Below are positions 1 through 10,612 of a stretch of 64,000 nt of DNA, piece after piece. Source of the DNA: Pardosa pseudoannulata (lineage: Eukaryota > Arthropoda > Arachnida > Araneae > Lycosidae). Position 1 is the first letter of the stretch. Every line of letters starts with the position of its first letter. Below the pieces are notes generated by a model. It saw only the letters and a program-made list of their open reading frames with translations, did no database searches and was not told where the DNA came from. The stretch covers positions 58,770,369 through 58,834,368 of the forward strand of contig CM063503.1 of NCBI GenBank assembly GCA_032207245.1. The letters are read 5' to 3'. Both the position numbers and the translations under genes were made by a program.

Positions 1-105
1 TCCATTAAAGTCACAGGGGAGCAGGCAGGGGCTTTCCTCAAGGGCATACGGGACGAGTTGGTGATGGTGAGCGGGGCGGTGTCGGTCCGGGCGCGCTGGT
101 GCTAG
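1..105 (+). CDS. 3' end of an unidentified GC-rich reading frame (partial)
   Basis: An open frame runs from the window edge through 34 codons to a TAG stop at 103-105, ending in ...RARWC. It is strongly GC-rich, unlike the AT-rich DNA around it, and is followed by a C-rich tract with short T runs. It could be the end of a real exon or of a transposon protein. I do not recognise the protein, and too little is present to assign a family. A chance frame in a GC-rich repeat is also possible. Confidence 0.3.
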   Translation, partial: SIKVTGEQAGAFLKGIRDELVMVSGAVSVRARWC

Positions 106-639
106 TGGATCCTTGTCCCACTTCTCTCGACTGCCCACTTCTTCCAACTCAACGCTCTCACTGCATTTCCAAAAACCTCACCTCAGGTCCCAACGCCCCC
201 CTTTCTTTTTTCTTATCCAATCCCTACTCTTAGGGAAATTTTTCCACAACAAATGCCCTTCGGGAGTGCAAATGGGCTCATTAAAGTAGCCCCTTTTTGT
301 TCAAGTTGACATTACATTTTAGCCCCTGCTCCCATAATTCACGCTTACAGTTCTGTGCGAGCTTGACCGTTATGCTGCCATTCCGTGAAGTATCCTCTCT
401 GCAGGGGTCCCTAAACTTGACGTAAATAATTGGGGTCTTAAATTCGTCAAGGAAAATCCTCCCACGGCTATGCATGCACGTGCAAATCACCGTAAGAAAG
501 TACCTCGGTACAGAAACAAAGGAAGAACCAAAGTGATTCCATCAAAGTGCATGAATATCTTGAAAAAGAAAGGTGTGATAGAAAATGAAGATAAATAAAA
601 AATAGAGAATGCATAAACTAATAATAAAAGGAAGTTATT
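106..639. other. No gene seen; C-rich then AT-rich sequence
   Basis: This stretch is pyrimidine-rich up to about 240, then mixed. Short open frames are present but resemble nothing I know. It may be the untranslated tail of the frame that ends at 105, or part of the same repeat. Confidence 0.4.
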
Positions 640-939
640 GAGTGAAAAAAAGAAGTGTTATGCTGAAAGAAAGAATGTTGAAAGAGTAGAAAACAGGAAA
701 TTAAGAATTCTAGTCGATAAAATCAGTAAAACAAATCAAATCAGTAAGAAGCCCATTTGGTTTTTATCGTTATAAACATACATATAGTAAAGTATTAAGG
801 AAAGTTAAAGCAAAAAGGGAACATAAATCCCAATATCCCAGGAATACCGTATAAGAATCAGGAATTTTCAATTGCTGCTACTGATTTCGTACAAGGATCT
901 CCTTTTGCAGGTGGCAGATATAAAAAGGGTTACTTTTTT

Positions 940-1830
940 CTTAGTCTTCTGAAGTTTTCCAAGGAGGATCAAAAGTAACATTGAGTTGCGTGAAAAAAAT
1001 TGGAAGATACTAGATCTGGTTAGAAGAAAAAGAAACATCATGTGAAAGCATGAAATCCATTGCTAAATTAAAGCCTCACAATTCTCACAAACAACATAGC
1101 CAAATTCAATCTTATAGATAAAAATTAGAACAAATAAATTAATTTAACTCTTACAAACATTTCTGGCTTCGTTTATTCATTTATTGTTGAAAACCGTACT
1201 TTTAATATAAAACTTTTTAAAAGTACTTTGAACTGAGTCACACCCTAACGTTTCGTCACACGAGTAACACGTTTTTTGAAAAAAATCTGGTAATTATATT
1301 TGCGGTTGAAAATTTACAAATACACACAATATGATGCATTTAACCGTCCATAAAAAATTGATGACACTTAAATATTGCCTATTAACTGAAAAACTAATAA
1401 CTGTGAACCTATATATAACACTTGGTAAAATAACTTTCACTCCCGCAACAACATATTTATAATTTTTTAAACATGTAAAGAAGAAATGGAAATTCTTTTA
1501 TTTTTGCAAAATGCTTCCTTGCGTACTGTGTTTGCTTCATTAAAAATATATATTTGAAATGTTGAATTTTTTATAAAAAAAGGGGATAACAGTCTTATGA
1601 TATATCATTAATTATGGAATGGTCAAGATGGCATATAAAAAAAAAAGAAGAAAAAGTTAGAATTTTTTTGCTGAGATTATTGGAATTTTCTGAGACAGGT
1701 CAAAAGTAACATTGAGTTTTCTGAAAAAAAGCATCGGAACATACTGGATCTGGCCAGAAGTAAAAGAAACGTCATGTGAAAGCATTGAAAAATACATAGT
1801 TAGAGTAAAGCCATCAATTCTCATAAACGA
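940..1830 (+). repeat. Diverged direct repeat (about 940-1075 and 1668-1830)
   Basis: Two blocks about 730 bp apart share a series of matching words in the same order, including TCAAAAGTAACATTGAGTT, then TACT(A/G)GATCTGG, then a run ending CATGTGAAAGCAT. Both have small insertions and substitutions and neither has a conserved frame. They look like two copies of an old repeat or a local duplication. The sequence between them is plain AT-rich DNA without a gene. Confidence 0.5.
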
Positions 1831-2140
1831 CAGAGGCAAGAACTATTGTCAACAACAAGAACTATTGTCTATACGTTCTACACATCATTATGGATTATAT
1901 ATAATACATGGTTCAATAAACTTTGTTAACCCACTTATGTTTCACATGGAAAATTATTTTCTTCTTAGAACCACTTGATAAGAAAAATAAAAAAATTTCA
2001 AGAATATGCCAGACTGTTTGCTGGCATTTGGGTGATCATGTTTGTCCCTTTGTAGTGACTGAAGTGAGAGATAATAACCATCGCATTCAAACAATGGACA
2101 AATCCAAGTGCTTATTAATGAAAGATTTATAGATTATTAA

Positions 2141-2380
2141 CCGTCTGATTGCAACGAAGCGCTATCGTGCTTGTCTTGTGCTGTGTCAAAAATGCATAGA
2201 AGTGTGATCGCACTGCTGTATTTTACTATAATTTTCACACTACAGATTAAGTCTTATTTTTCTCTAAATAAATGGGAAAATTATAGTAACATACGGCACC
2301 ACGATCTCATTTCCGAGCATTTTTGACAGAATATATGAGAAGAGTGATAGCGCTTCGCCTCACTCAGACGGCTAAGGAGG
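2141..2380. mobile_element. piggyBac-type MITE with TTAA flanks
   Basis: A 240-bp segment sits between TTAA at 2137-2140 and TTAA at 2381-2384. Its ends are inverted and imperfect: the left reads CCGTCTGATTGCAACGAAGC and the right, complemented, reads CC, a 7-base extra piece, then GCCGTCTGAGTGAGGCGAAG. Further in, GCGCTATC and GTCAAAAATGC also recur inverted, and a central ATAATTTTC/GAAAATTAT pair closes the hairpin. There is no open frame. TTAA flanks with CC...GG ends are the piggyBac signature, so I infer a non-autonomous piggyBac-driven element. Confidence 0.6.
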
Positions 2381-2384
2381 TTAA

Positions 2385-3291
2385 AAAATTGAAATGTAGT
2401 AATGGGAAGCAATACAATAAGTAATTAAAAGGTCCACCAGTAACTAGTTCACTGTGAATCTTAACTCTCAAAAGAGCTAATACAAATTCAAAAGAACTTC
2501 CGTACGCAAGTAAACAGAAGGGAGTTCGTGCCTCGCCGTACTATTTACAATGCAAAAATTCTGCGACAGAATTTAAGATGACAAAAAACTTTCAGTAACA
2601 CACTGTAACAATAAGTTACATTCGGTGCTTCAACTTTTTTTTACCTCTTTCCGTAAGCCATCACTAAAGACGAATACAATAGAAGCAGTCAGGGCCAGGA
2701 AGAAACTTCGGACTTCTCCCAATCAACAGAAGGACCCGTTGGTTTGGCGGGATCTGACCCTCAGTTCTCGAGCTGACCCCTGTTTTTTCCGCGGGGGCAG
2801 GCTCATTCTTTCAGTATTAGTGTTTTTTCCAGAGGAGAGAAGAGGGTGGACGTTTCTAGTATCCACTGCCGGGTGGATAGATTTTTGAAGCGACAAGAGA
2901 CAAAGAAAAGGCGACACCGTTTTTGCGAGACCAACGCCGAATCCAGATTCCTCCACATCTACAAGCGATAAATTGTATTCCTGTTGTGCTCCTTAGGTAT
3001 TTTATTATATAAAATCATTTAATCAAGGCATATTAGTCAAGGTGTGTTTTATTAATGAGTTTTAATTTCGTCTTTCTCAAATACTAAATCAACGTAGCAT
3101 TTTTTCCACACACACCAGAACACAATGCTACGGAGGAAAAACCAAAAGGTCAGACAAGGGTTACTTCCTAGGTCTCGACCAAATTCGTCAACTCAAAGTT
3201 CCCAGTCAACTCCGGTTATTAGAAAAACTATCAAATGAGTTTCCGTCAATTGAGAGAAAAGTCGTGTCTCAACGTGAAAAGAGCAACAATC
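2385..3291. other. No gene seen; mixed-composition intergenic DNA
   Basis: A GC-richer patch at about 2690-2960 is open in frames on both strands (about 77-87 codons), but neither translation resembles a known family and they overlap antisense. I see no splice signals or repeats that explain it. The rest is AT-rich. Confidence 0.35.
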
Positions 3292-3299
3292 CCCTATAT

Positions 3300-4059
3300 C
3301 AGGGGTCTCCAAACTTTCCAGCCTTAGGGCCATACTGGTTACTCCAGTAAGTTGCGAGGGCCAAAACCATATTATCATTGTTGCCGGTGGTAAAAAGGGA
3401 AATAGTCCACTGATGAAAACAAAAGTCCGAAAAAGTACGCATCGTTTAAAAAAGGCTGCAAATCGGACTAAAGTCCGTTTCTTGGACTTTGATGCCATTG
3501 CGAATCAAATTAAGATTTTTCAGAATCCTTTTGATACTGACATTAACTGATGAGCATCTTAAATCTCTTTTAATAATTGGTACAAGTAAAATTAGTCCAC
3601 AACTACAAACTATTGTCAGTGGAAAATCTCAATTACATAAATCTCATTGGTATTTCATATGTCATTATGCTTGTTATAAATTATGTTTTTATTTAAAATG
3701 TATAAAATGGATTCATTTCAATAATTTGTTAGTTATTATATACTGAAGTTAAATTTTCTGCATATTATACATGTCTTTACTCATTACAATTCTGTGTTTC
3801 TTTATCCAACTTATCACAAAAACAATAACAATAAGCCTACAACAATGTTATGAGTAGTTAGCCCATGACCATATCAATGTAGATGTCATATTAATAATTA
3901 TTCAACATAAAATTAGAATACTTAAGTAAACTAAATTTAATTTGCTATAAAAAATATGTTCTCTACAAGGAGTTTTCAAGTATGCCAGCTCTCCGCGGGC
4001 CGGACAAAATCTGTCCGCGGGCCGGATGTGGCCCCCGGGCCGTAGTTTGGAGACCCCTG
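3300..4059. mobile_element. Non-autonomous hAT transposon (copy C)
   Basis: This 760-bp element starts CAGGGGTCTCCAAACT and ends with the exact inverse AGTTTGGAGACCCCTG. It is flanked by a perfect 8-bp duplication, CCCTATAT, at 3292-3299 and 4060-4067. CA-GGG ends plus an 8-bp duplication are diagnostic of hAT. The TIR style is that of Charlie-like hATs. Near the right end, around 3995-4040, are GC-rich subterminal repeats (GCGGGCCGGA twice). Short open frames inside show no transposase. It inserted into the outer tip of the long inverted-repeat element that begins at 4060. Confidence 0.9.
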
Positions 4060-5098
4060 CCCTATATAATAATAGCCCGAGTTATCTGTCCTACTGTCCA
4101 TGAATTTATGAAGCGGTTGGACTTAAAATGGATAGTGGTATACATATTAGATTCTTGAGGAGTTAAAGTTAGCAAATTTCAAAGCAAGTCTTTAAAACGA
4201 TCGAAATCCCCCCTTCTCCCCTTTTGGATCGTTTAATGTCATTATTTCAAGTACTATTTTCTCCGGTTAAGAGCAGGTGATGAAATTTATCAGTTTATCA
4301 CATAATAAATAGGTAAAAATTACATTTTTTTCTAGCATTATGACGTCATTCCTTTAACCATCTCATTTAATCTTTTCTTATTTTAAATTATTTAAATATC
4401 GTCTGCATTATTTTCATACGTTTTATCCCTGAACTCAGATATTGCGTAAATAACTTTCTTTTATATTTGGCTTAAATAATAGATTAGATACATATGTGAG
4501 AAATTTAAATTTAATCATCCATTATTTTTTGTTGCAATGAAAATTTTATCACCGGTATTAACAACTAATTCTTTTCATAAAAGTCTAAGAGTCTATTTCA
4601 CGGACTTTTAAATATCTAGCGCTTATGTTATATATCTTTGAAAATTGAGAAGTTTGTTCGTTTGCGTATTTGTTTTTTATACATAACCACAAGGTTTGAC
4701 TAAATGAATTCAACGTGATTCTAAACTGCATTCACAGTATCGGGAGACTTTAGAGGAGTATGAAGATACAAAAATTATTGAGCGTGGACCGGATAATTTT
4801 CAGTCAACAAACAAACCATTTTTTGCCTGTTTCATAGAGTACTTTACAATTCTAGAAAATTAAAAATTTTACTGATCCTGTCATATGACGGCTATATGCT
4901 AGTAGTTCTATATCCAGATTACCATCACAAAGTATCACGGTAACGATATGAACTGGCAAACAATTTTTTCCCAGTCTCGATCAAGGATGAATTCATATTA
5001 AACGATATTTTGTATGTCTACCCGGGGATTTCAGCCTCTCTATTTTCTCCTCCGGCTGAGCAAATTCTAAGTATTTTGTTAGACTTTACAGATTTTAT

Positions 5099-5909
5099 CA
5101 GGGCTTCGAACCGTAATTTTTTTTGTTCCGGTTTTCGTTCCGGTTCAACTAAAAAATTAATATCGGTTCAGTTCCGGTTTTCACTCCGCCAAAAATAACG
5201 GTTTTCGGTTCAGTTCCGGTTTTCGCTCCGCCAAAATAACTGTTTTCGTTTCAGTTCCAAATGAATAATTTCATTTTATGTATATTCTTATTAGTACTAA
5301 AAATATAACTCTATCATAAACAAAAAATGTAATTCTATCAAAATATAGAAGATTTTATTCTTTTTTTAATTGGTGCACTATGTGAATTGATAGAAACAGC
5401 AGGTACGATAAGAGCGGCGAGCATTGGCATTGTTATCCATTATCAAAATCGCATTTGACAACTAGGTTCATGATTACCCACATTCGTCGTTTGCCTCTCA
5501 CATTGTGCACTTGGCCTTGCAATAATTATGTAAAAAATATATTATTTATTTAACATATGAAAATTTCCTCTAATTATTAATATATCTTCTAACGTGGTTT
5601 CACTGAGATTACTTCTGTTGTCTCGGAGAATAAATTTCAAACCTGAAAACGCTCTTTCAACACTAACTTGTGTAGCTGGAGCTGCCAAAACCACCATTGC
5701 AATCTTATACAAGTGCGGATATGTAATTATAAAGTTGACGTTAAATTAGAAAATATTGATAAGTTGGTAACAGTAACAAAATGACTGAAAAATATATCGA
5801 ACCGAAATAAACCGATATTTTTTTCGGTTCAGTTCCGGTTTTCGTTCCGACCAAAATAACGGTTTTTTCCGGTTTTCGGTTTTCGGTTCAGTTCCGGTTC
5901 GAAGCCCTG
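5099..5909 (-). mobile_element. hAT transposon remnant (copy A)
   Basis: This 811-bp element begins CAGGGCTTCGAACCG and ends with its exact inverse. It is flanked by a perfect 8-bp duplication, GATTTTAT (5091-5098 and 5910-5917). Both ends carry repeated subterminal blocks around GTTCCGGTTTTCG. Inside, on the minus strand, is the end of a hAT transposase (separate entry). It lies in the spacer of the long inverted-repeat element. It is an internally deleted derivative of a once autonomous hAT. Confidence 0.92.
5542..5697 (-). pseudogene. hAT transposase C-terminal dimerisation domain, remnant
   Basis: Read on the minus strand, this 51-codon frame ends in TAA at 5542-5544. It contains the hallmark of the hAT C-terminal dimerisation domain: SVERAFSGLKFILRDNRSNL followed by a SETTLEDILIIRGN block. 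The catalytic part of the transposase is absent, so it cannot act alone. The Met used as the left limit is only the first ATG in the open stretch and not a real start. Confidence 0.85.
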
Positions 5910-6525
5910 GATTTTATGTACGCTTTTAAAAAGTAAATGATAAATAAAAAGCAGAAGAGGTTAATTCCCAGGATAGGAAACTACTTAAATTTTTTTCTGT
6001 AGCCGGGGTGGATATGAAGTTTGCTCTGGTATTTTCAATACGGCCTTAATTAGACATGTATCAAGAGTGAACCGGCATCCACTCTTGAAAGGAAGAGAAG
6101 GGAAGATTTAACGAGGGTTATAAAAAGACAGTAGGAGAGGAAAACATGAAGAAAGAGAGAGAGAGAAGCAGAAGGTGAAGAAAGCACGAGGAAAGAAATT
6201 TCGCCAAACACAAAATATGTGCAAACCTATAAAGCGTTTTATAATTCTGCTTAATCGTTTAAGAAGTCTGCTTAGTCGTTTAAACAGACTTAATAACTTT
6301 TTACTCCATAACTCTTAAAAAGCTAGCATAGGGTCAGTCATATGACGCGATCAGTAAAATTTTTAATTTTCCAGAATTATAACGTACTCTATGAGGCAGA
6401 TAAAAAAATAATTTGTTTTTTGGCTGAGAATTATCTGGTACAAGCTCAATAAATTGTTTATCATCATACTCTTTTAAAGTCTCCCGGTACTGTGAGTGCA
6501 GTTTAGAATCACGTTGAATTCATTT

Positions 6526-7274
6526 CAGGGCTTCGAACCGGAACTGAACCGAAAACCGAAAACCGGAAAAAACCATTATTTTGGTCGGAACGAAAACCGG
6601 AACTGAACCGAAAAAAATATCGGTTTATTTCGGTTCGATATATCTTTCAGTCATTTTGTTACTGTTACCAACTTATCAATATTTTCTAATTTAACGTCAA
6701 CTTTATAATTACATATCCGCACTTGTATAAGATTGCAATGGTGGTTTTGGCAGCTCCAGCTACACAAGTTAGAGTTGAAATTTATTCTCCGAGACAACAG
6801 AAGTAATCTCAGTGAAACCACGTTAGAAGATATATTAATAATTAGAGGCAATTTTCATATGTTAAATAAATAATATATTTTTTACATAATTATTGCAAGG
6901 CCAAGTGCACGATGTGAGAGTCAAACGACGAATGTGGGTAATCATGAACCTAGTTGTCAAATGCGATTTTGATAATGGATAACACTGCCAATGCTCGCCG
7001 CTCTTATCGTACCTGCTGTTTGTATCAATTCACATAGTGTACCAATTAAAAAAAGAATAAAATCTTCTAAATTTTGATAGAATTACATTTTTTGTTTATG
7101 ATAGAATTATATTTTTAGTACAAATAAGAATATACATAAAATGAAATTATTCATTTGTAACTGAAACGAAAACCGTTATTTTTGGCGGAGCGAAAACCGG
7201 AACTGAACCGATATTAATTTTTTAGTTGAACCGGAACGAAAACCGGAACAAAAAAATTACGGTTCGAAGCCCTG
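6526..7274 (+). mobile_element. hAT transposon remnant (copy B), same family as copy A
   Basis: This 749-bp element has the same CAGGGCTTCGAACCG ends and the same interior as the copy at 5099-5909 but lies in the opposite orientation. It is flanked by a perfect 8-bp duplication, ATTCATTT (6518-6525 and 7275-7282). It sits in the right arm of the long inverted-repeat element. Relative to copy A it lacks about 20 bp within the transposase C-terminal domain, exactly over the conserved VERAFSG codons, so its frame is destroyed. Confidence 0.92.
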
Positions 7275-7905
7275 ATTCATTTAGAAAGATTATTCAAAGT
7301 TTCCTTAGCTACGTCGAACTTATCGTTAAGTTTTCCCCGATTTTTTTTTCCCACAGTAATTAATGGAAGCAAAGGAAGGAAACTATCATTTCCATTACAC
7401 CCTGGGGGTAGATAGAATTTGTTGTTAATACCGGTGCTAAAATTTTTATCCCAACAAAAAGTAATCGATGATTAAATTTAAAATTATCACATATGTACCT
7501 AATCTATTATTTAAGCCAAATATAAAAGAAAATTATTTACGTAATATCTAAGTTCAGTGATAAAACGTATGAAAATAATGCAGACAATATTTAATTAATT
7601 TAAAATAAGAAATGATTAAATCAGATAGTTAAAGGAATGACGTCATAACGCCAGAAAAAATGTTACTTTTACTTATTTATTATGGGACAAATTGACGAAT
7701 TTAATCGCCTGCTCTTAACCTGGAAAAGCAGGGCTTGAAATAATGGGCATTAAATGATAGAAAAGGGAGAAGGGGTGGATTTCGAACGTTGCTAACCTTA
7801 ACTCATCAAGAATCCAATATGGATGCCTCTATCCATTCTAGGTACTACCTCTTCATAAACTTGAGGACTGACGGATAGATAACTTAGGCTATTATTATAT
7901 AGGGG

Positions 7906-8445
7906 ATCATAGAAAGTTTAGCTCAAGAGTCTTTTTTTTAATTGTACAAAATAACCAAGCTTATGGGCAGTGTTGATAACTGCAGTTAAGCCCAGAAATC
8001 TCAATGATTTGATTACCTCAACAAAAAATGTCTACACAAATAGGATACTGTCATTTGCTTAGTCAAAGTTAAATAGCTGTAATGATTTTGGAAAACAAAA
8101 AATTTAAGACTAAGGACAAAACATCTTACATCTAGGAGACAAACATGAAAAATGGATGTTAATCTGCCATTTTTTATTTTAAAAACAATGTTTTTAACTT
8201 TGTAAATTAATATAAATGTCAATAAAAGAGTTAATAAAAAAGACCTTGTAGACCTCCTAAAATTCACGTCTGCTTACAGGATACTGCAGTTCTGAAATAA
8301 CCCAAATAGTTCTTAACATCCTTAAATTTAATCGTATAAAAGCTCTAGAGATCTCGCCGTGTGCCGTCTTTTAACGCTACCTTCTTACTTTTTATTTCGT
8401 TACTCCACTAAGTGCAGTACATACACATCAGAACTCAACATAATT
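7906..8445. other. No gene seen
   Basis: AT-rich sequence. One 84-codon minus-strand frame at 8013-8267 is hydrophobic and low-complexity, with no recognisable domain; I treat it as chance. Confidence 0.4.
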
Positions 8446-8612
8446 CTGGCCGAATGGGTAGTGCGCTGCTCTTCAGTTCCAAAGTTAGTCGGCTCGAATT
8501 CAACTACTGGCATGGATGTTCGTAGCCATTTGAAATATGCTTTATGAAGTATCTCACGGTCACATTAGCCCTCGAATAGCAAAGCACTAGACCGTAGCGC
8601 TCCCAACCGATA
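8446..8612 (+). mobile_element. tRNA-derived SINE
   Basis: The head starts TGGCCGAATGGGTAGTGCGC, which looks like a tRNA D-arm with a pol III A box, and is followed by GGCTCGAATTC as a B box. The body carries the family core ATGGATGTTCGTAGCC, then a block ending TAGACCGTAGCGCTCC and a CCAACC tail. Related copies occur at 10491, 13086, 14375 and, on the other strand, 13303, 38133 and 40682. Confidence 0.8.
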
Positions 8613-8832
8613 ATTCAAGATTATTCGGAAACCCCACCCGACCCCACTCTGATGAGGTGAAACATGCAACCTCCCTACATTCGGTCGGCAATACGGCGAA
8701 AACAGGTGTTTTGAAAATTTCAAGGGTTTTCAAGCCCTTATGGTTCTTACCCTTGTTCAGGAAACTAATGACCGCAATCGGGCGAGCTGGGTGCCACCTG
8801 CTTGACAAGACTACAATAGTGCGGCGACTCTG
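8613..8832. other. GC-richer unclassified repeat-like DNA
   Basis: The stretch between the SINE and the candidate LTR is richer in CpG than its surroundings and is open on both strands over about 62-98 codons. Neither translation shows a domain I recognise. It may be more of a composite repeat. Confidence 0.3.
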
Positions 8833-9440
8833 TGTGAGATGTTGACAGTTCGGTTGATTAGGCGTCACGCCCTGATCGGTCACGGTAATGATTCCGGATC
8901 ATTGCCTTGAGAATATCGAAAAGGGACAGCTAACGAATGAGAATTCGACTAATTAACTACCTGTAACCTTAGCTGGAGTTCTCGGGTAACTGGAATCGTA
9001 ACTGACCAGAAAACGGTTGGCGGGACCTTAACTGATCCCCGGGTATAAAAAGCCTGTAATTTTAGACTCGGGGCTTTTCGACATTATTTTTGTGTGGATG
9101 CTTTGACTTCGTGGAGGTTTCCACGACTTTTGAGCTTTTTTTAGCAATTACGTTCGGGAGACTCGTAATATAAGGAACAACGCTCATATAAGATCACCGC
9201 CTTGCACCTTGGAAAAGTCTCCCCATCGTGTGAGAATATTTAATTTTTTTACGACTGTGATCATCGTGGATATGTTATCCCAGCAACAAATCCTTTACAT
9301 TTCGAATTGTTTGGGGATATTAGAATCCGTTTGTATATAGCAATTATTTATTCCAGAAAATAAAAGTGATTTCCAATTCTGTTAAGCCTGTGATCCTTGT
9401 TCACGCTAAGTCTTCACTCAAGAACATTGAAGGTGTCACA
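8833..9440 (+). mobile_element. Candidate solo LTR
   Basis: The segment opens TGTGAGATGTTG and closes GGTGTCACA, giving TGTGA...TCACA ends. It has a TATA box in GGGTATAAAAAGCC at about 9044 and a polyadenylation-like AATAAAAGTG about 310 bp later, in the order expected for an LTR's U3-R-U5. No internal retrotransposon region follows, and I found no clear target duplication. A degenerate piggyBac-like element starts 10 bp downstream. The boundaries and the LTR identity are inference. Confidence 0.45.
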
Positions 9441-9449
9441 CTACCTTAA

Positions 9450-10076
9450 CCCTCTAAGTGGTTCGCACGTACAATTCCGCCATACCGATGATCAAAATGG
9501 TTGTCATGTACAATTTTGGATTTTTAAAAACGTTCCGAAAATTGATGTAATGTACATTTCTGCCAGTGTTTAGGTAGTAGGGTCAGGTCCGTTTTTAAAA
9601 ACTGCATCCCTCTTTGACTACATTTATTGAGGGATGCACCCCTATTCCCTGAGGCACAAAGACTCTGATAGCTTTTCATGGCTTTGTAAATCTCTATTTC
9701 GAAGTATTTCGTTAGCGGTAACAGATGTATCTCTATTTGCCCCACTTAAATATTTTGGATAACTTTCGTAAAAAATATAAATAATTCTCTTTAAGAACAT
9801 TTTTATTTGTACTTTTAGAACCCATTATTTCTTATGGGATGATCTTCGAGACTTGACGAGCTTTATGTGTATTAAAAATTAACAATCTATAATATTTATT
9901 TATATATCTGTTTATAACCGGAAGTAAAAGGACAATAACGAGGGTGGGTTTCCCGTATTCCATTCTAGTCGACAAAGGGTGAAGTAAAAAATCATAGAAA
10001 GGTTTGGCCATTGACACAATAAACCTTTAGCTTATTTTTGGAGACTTTTTTTAATCGGTGTGTTCCACTCGGAGGG
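9450..10076. mobile_element. Degenerate piggyBac-like element
   Basis: The left end reads TTAA-CCCTCTAAGTGGTTCG. The right end, complemented, reads ATAA-CCCTCCGAGTGGAACA, about 14 of 16 terminal bases alike in the best part. TTAA is intact on the left (9446-9449) and TTAT on the right. Inside there is a 73-codon minus-strand frame (9524-9745) of unknown identity and no transposase motif I can name. CCC...GGG ends next to TTAA suggest a non-autonomous piggyBac derivative. Confidence 0.45.
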
Positions 10077-10080
10077 TTAT

Positions 10081-10482
10081 ACATGAGATCTAAAAACATT
10101 TTTTAATAGCCTTTGAGCTCGCTATATCTCATAAAATAGAATCGGACAGATATAGTGTTTTTTTCTCATTTAATGAATGTAACCCGAAAGTGTAATGTAA
10201 CAATCCGTCATCTTGAAAAATGTTGTTAGATAGTAAATTAATACGAAATTAGCGCGATATAACTAAAAGTATATACCCTTTTTAAAATTTAGACATAAAT
10301 TAAGCACTCACGCGCATGATTGCAGCGTTATTTTAAATTGTAGATACCAAACTACACTTATAACGTATTTTGAAAGTATCATGAACCTAAAATATAATTA
10401 TTTAATAGACCTTCCATATCTTTAAAAATAAATAAATAAATACGAGAAATTAACAAATGTATACATTGTGTAGTTTTCTAAC
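10081..10482. other. No gene seen
   Basis: AT-rich intergenic DNA with no open frame or repeat structure that I can support. Confidence 0.4.
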
Positions 10483-10490
10483 ATCAGGGA

Positions 10491-10604
10491 GTGGCATGAA
10501 TGTTCGTAGCCGTTCGGGATCGGCTTTAAGCTGTATGTCCCTGTCTCATTAGCCCTCGTGTTGCAAAAAGTAGACCGTAGCACTCCAAACCAAACCAAAC
10601 TAAT
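10491..10604 (+). mobile_element. 5'-truncated tRNA-derived SINE with target duplication
   Basis: This copy lacks the tRNA head and starts in the core (GTGGCATGAATGTTCGTAGC). It runs through TAGACCGTAGCACTCC to the CCAAACCAAACCAAAC tail. It is flanked by the direct repeat ATCAGGGA at 10483-10490 and 10605-10612. A short target duplication with 5' truncation is what LINE-driven retroposition produces. Confidence 0.8.
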
Positions 10605-10612
10605 ATCAGGGA

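Larger units (their letters stand above)
4060..7905. mobile_element. Long inverted-repeat element, interrupted by hAT insertions
   Basis: The left arm (about 4060-4905) and right arm (about 6320-7905, minus an inserted hAT) are long imperfect inverted copies of roughly 840 bp. The tips read CCCTATATAATAATAGCC, and matched landmarks include TATGACGTCATTCCTTTAAC, TTAAGAGCAGG and ACGTGATTCTAAACTGCA, in mirrored order. The spacer holds one hAT copy and a purine-rich stretch near 6130-6190. No coding frame was found. Very long terminal repeats around a short unique middle resemble foldback-type elements or a non-autonomous long-TIR transposon. I could not define a clean target duplication, because a hAT sits on the left tip. 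Confidence 0.75.

Noticed and set aside
2625..2956. Overlapping frames on opposite strands in a GC-richer patch
   Set aside because: No homology recognised and they are mutually antisense; the openness follows from base composition.
6651..6851. 66-codon minus-strand frame in hAT copy B
   Set aside because: It is antisense to the transposase dimerisation remnant.
8587..8883. 98-codon minus-strand frame
   Set aside because: It runs through the SINE tail into unclassified repeat DNA and resembles no known protein.
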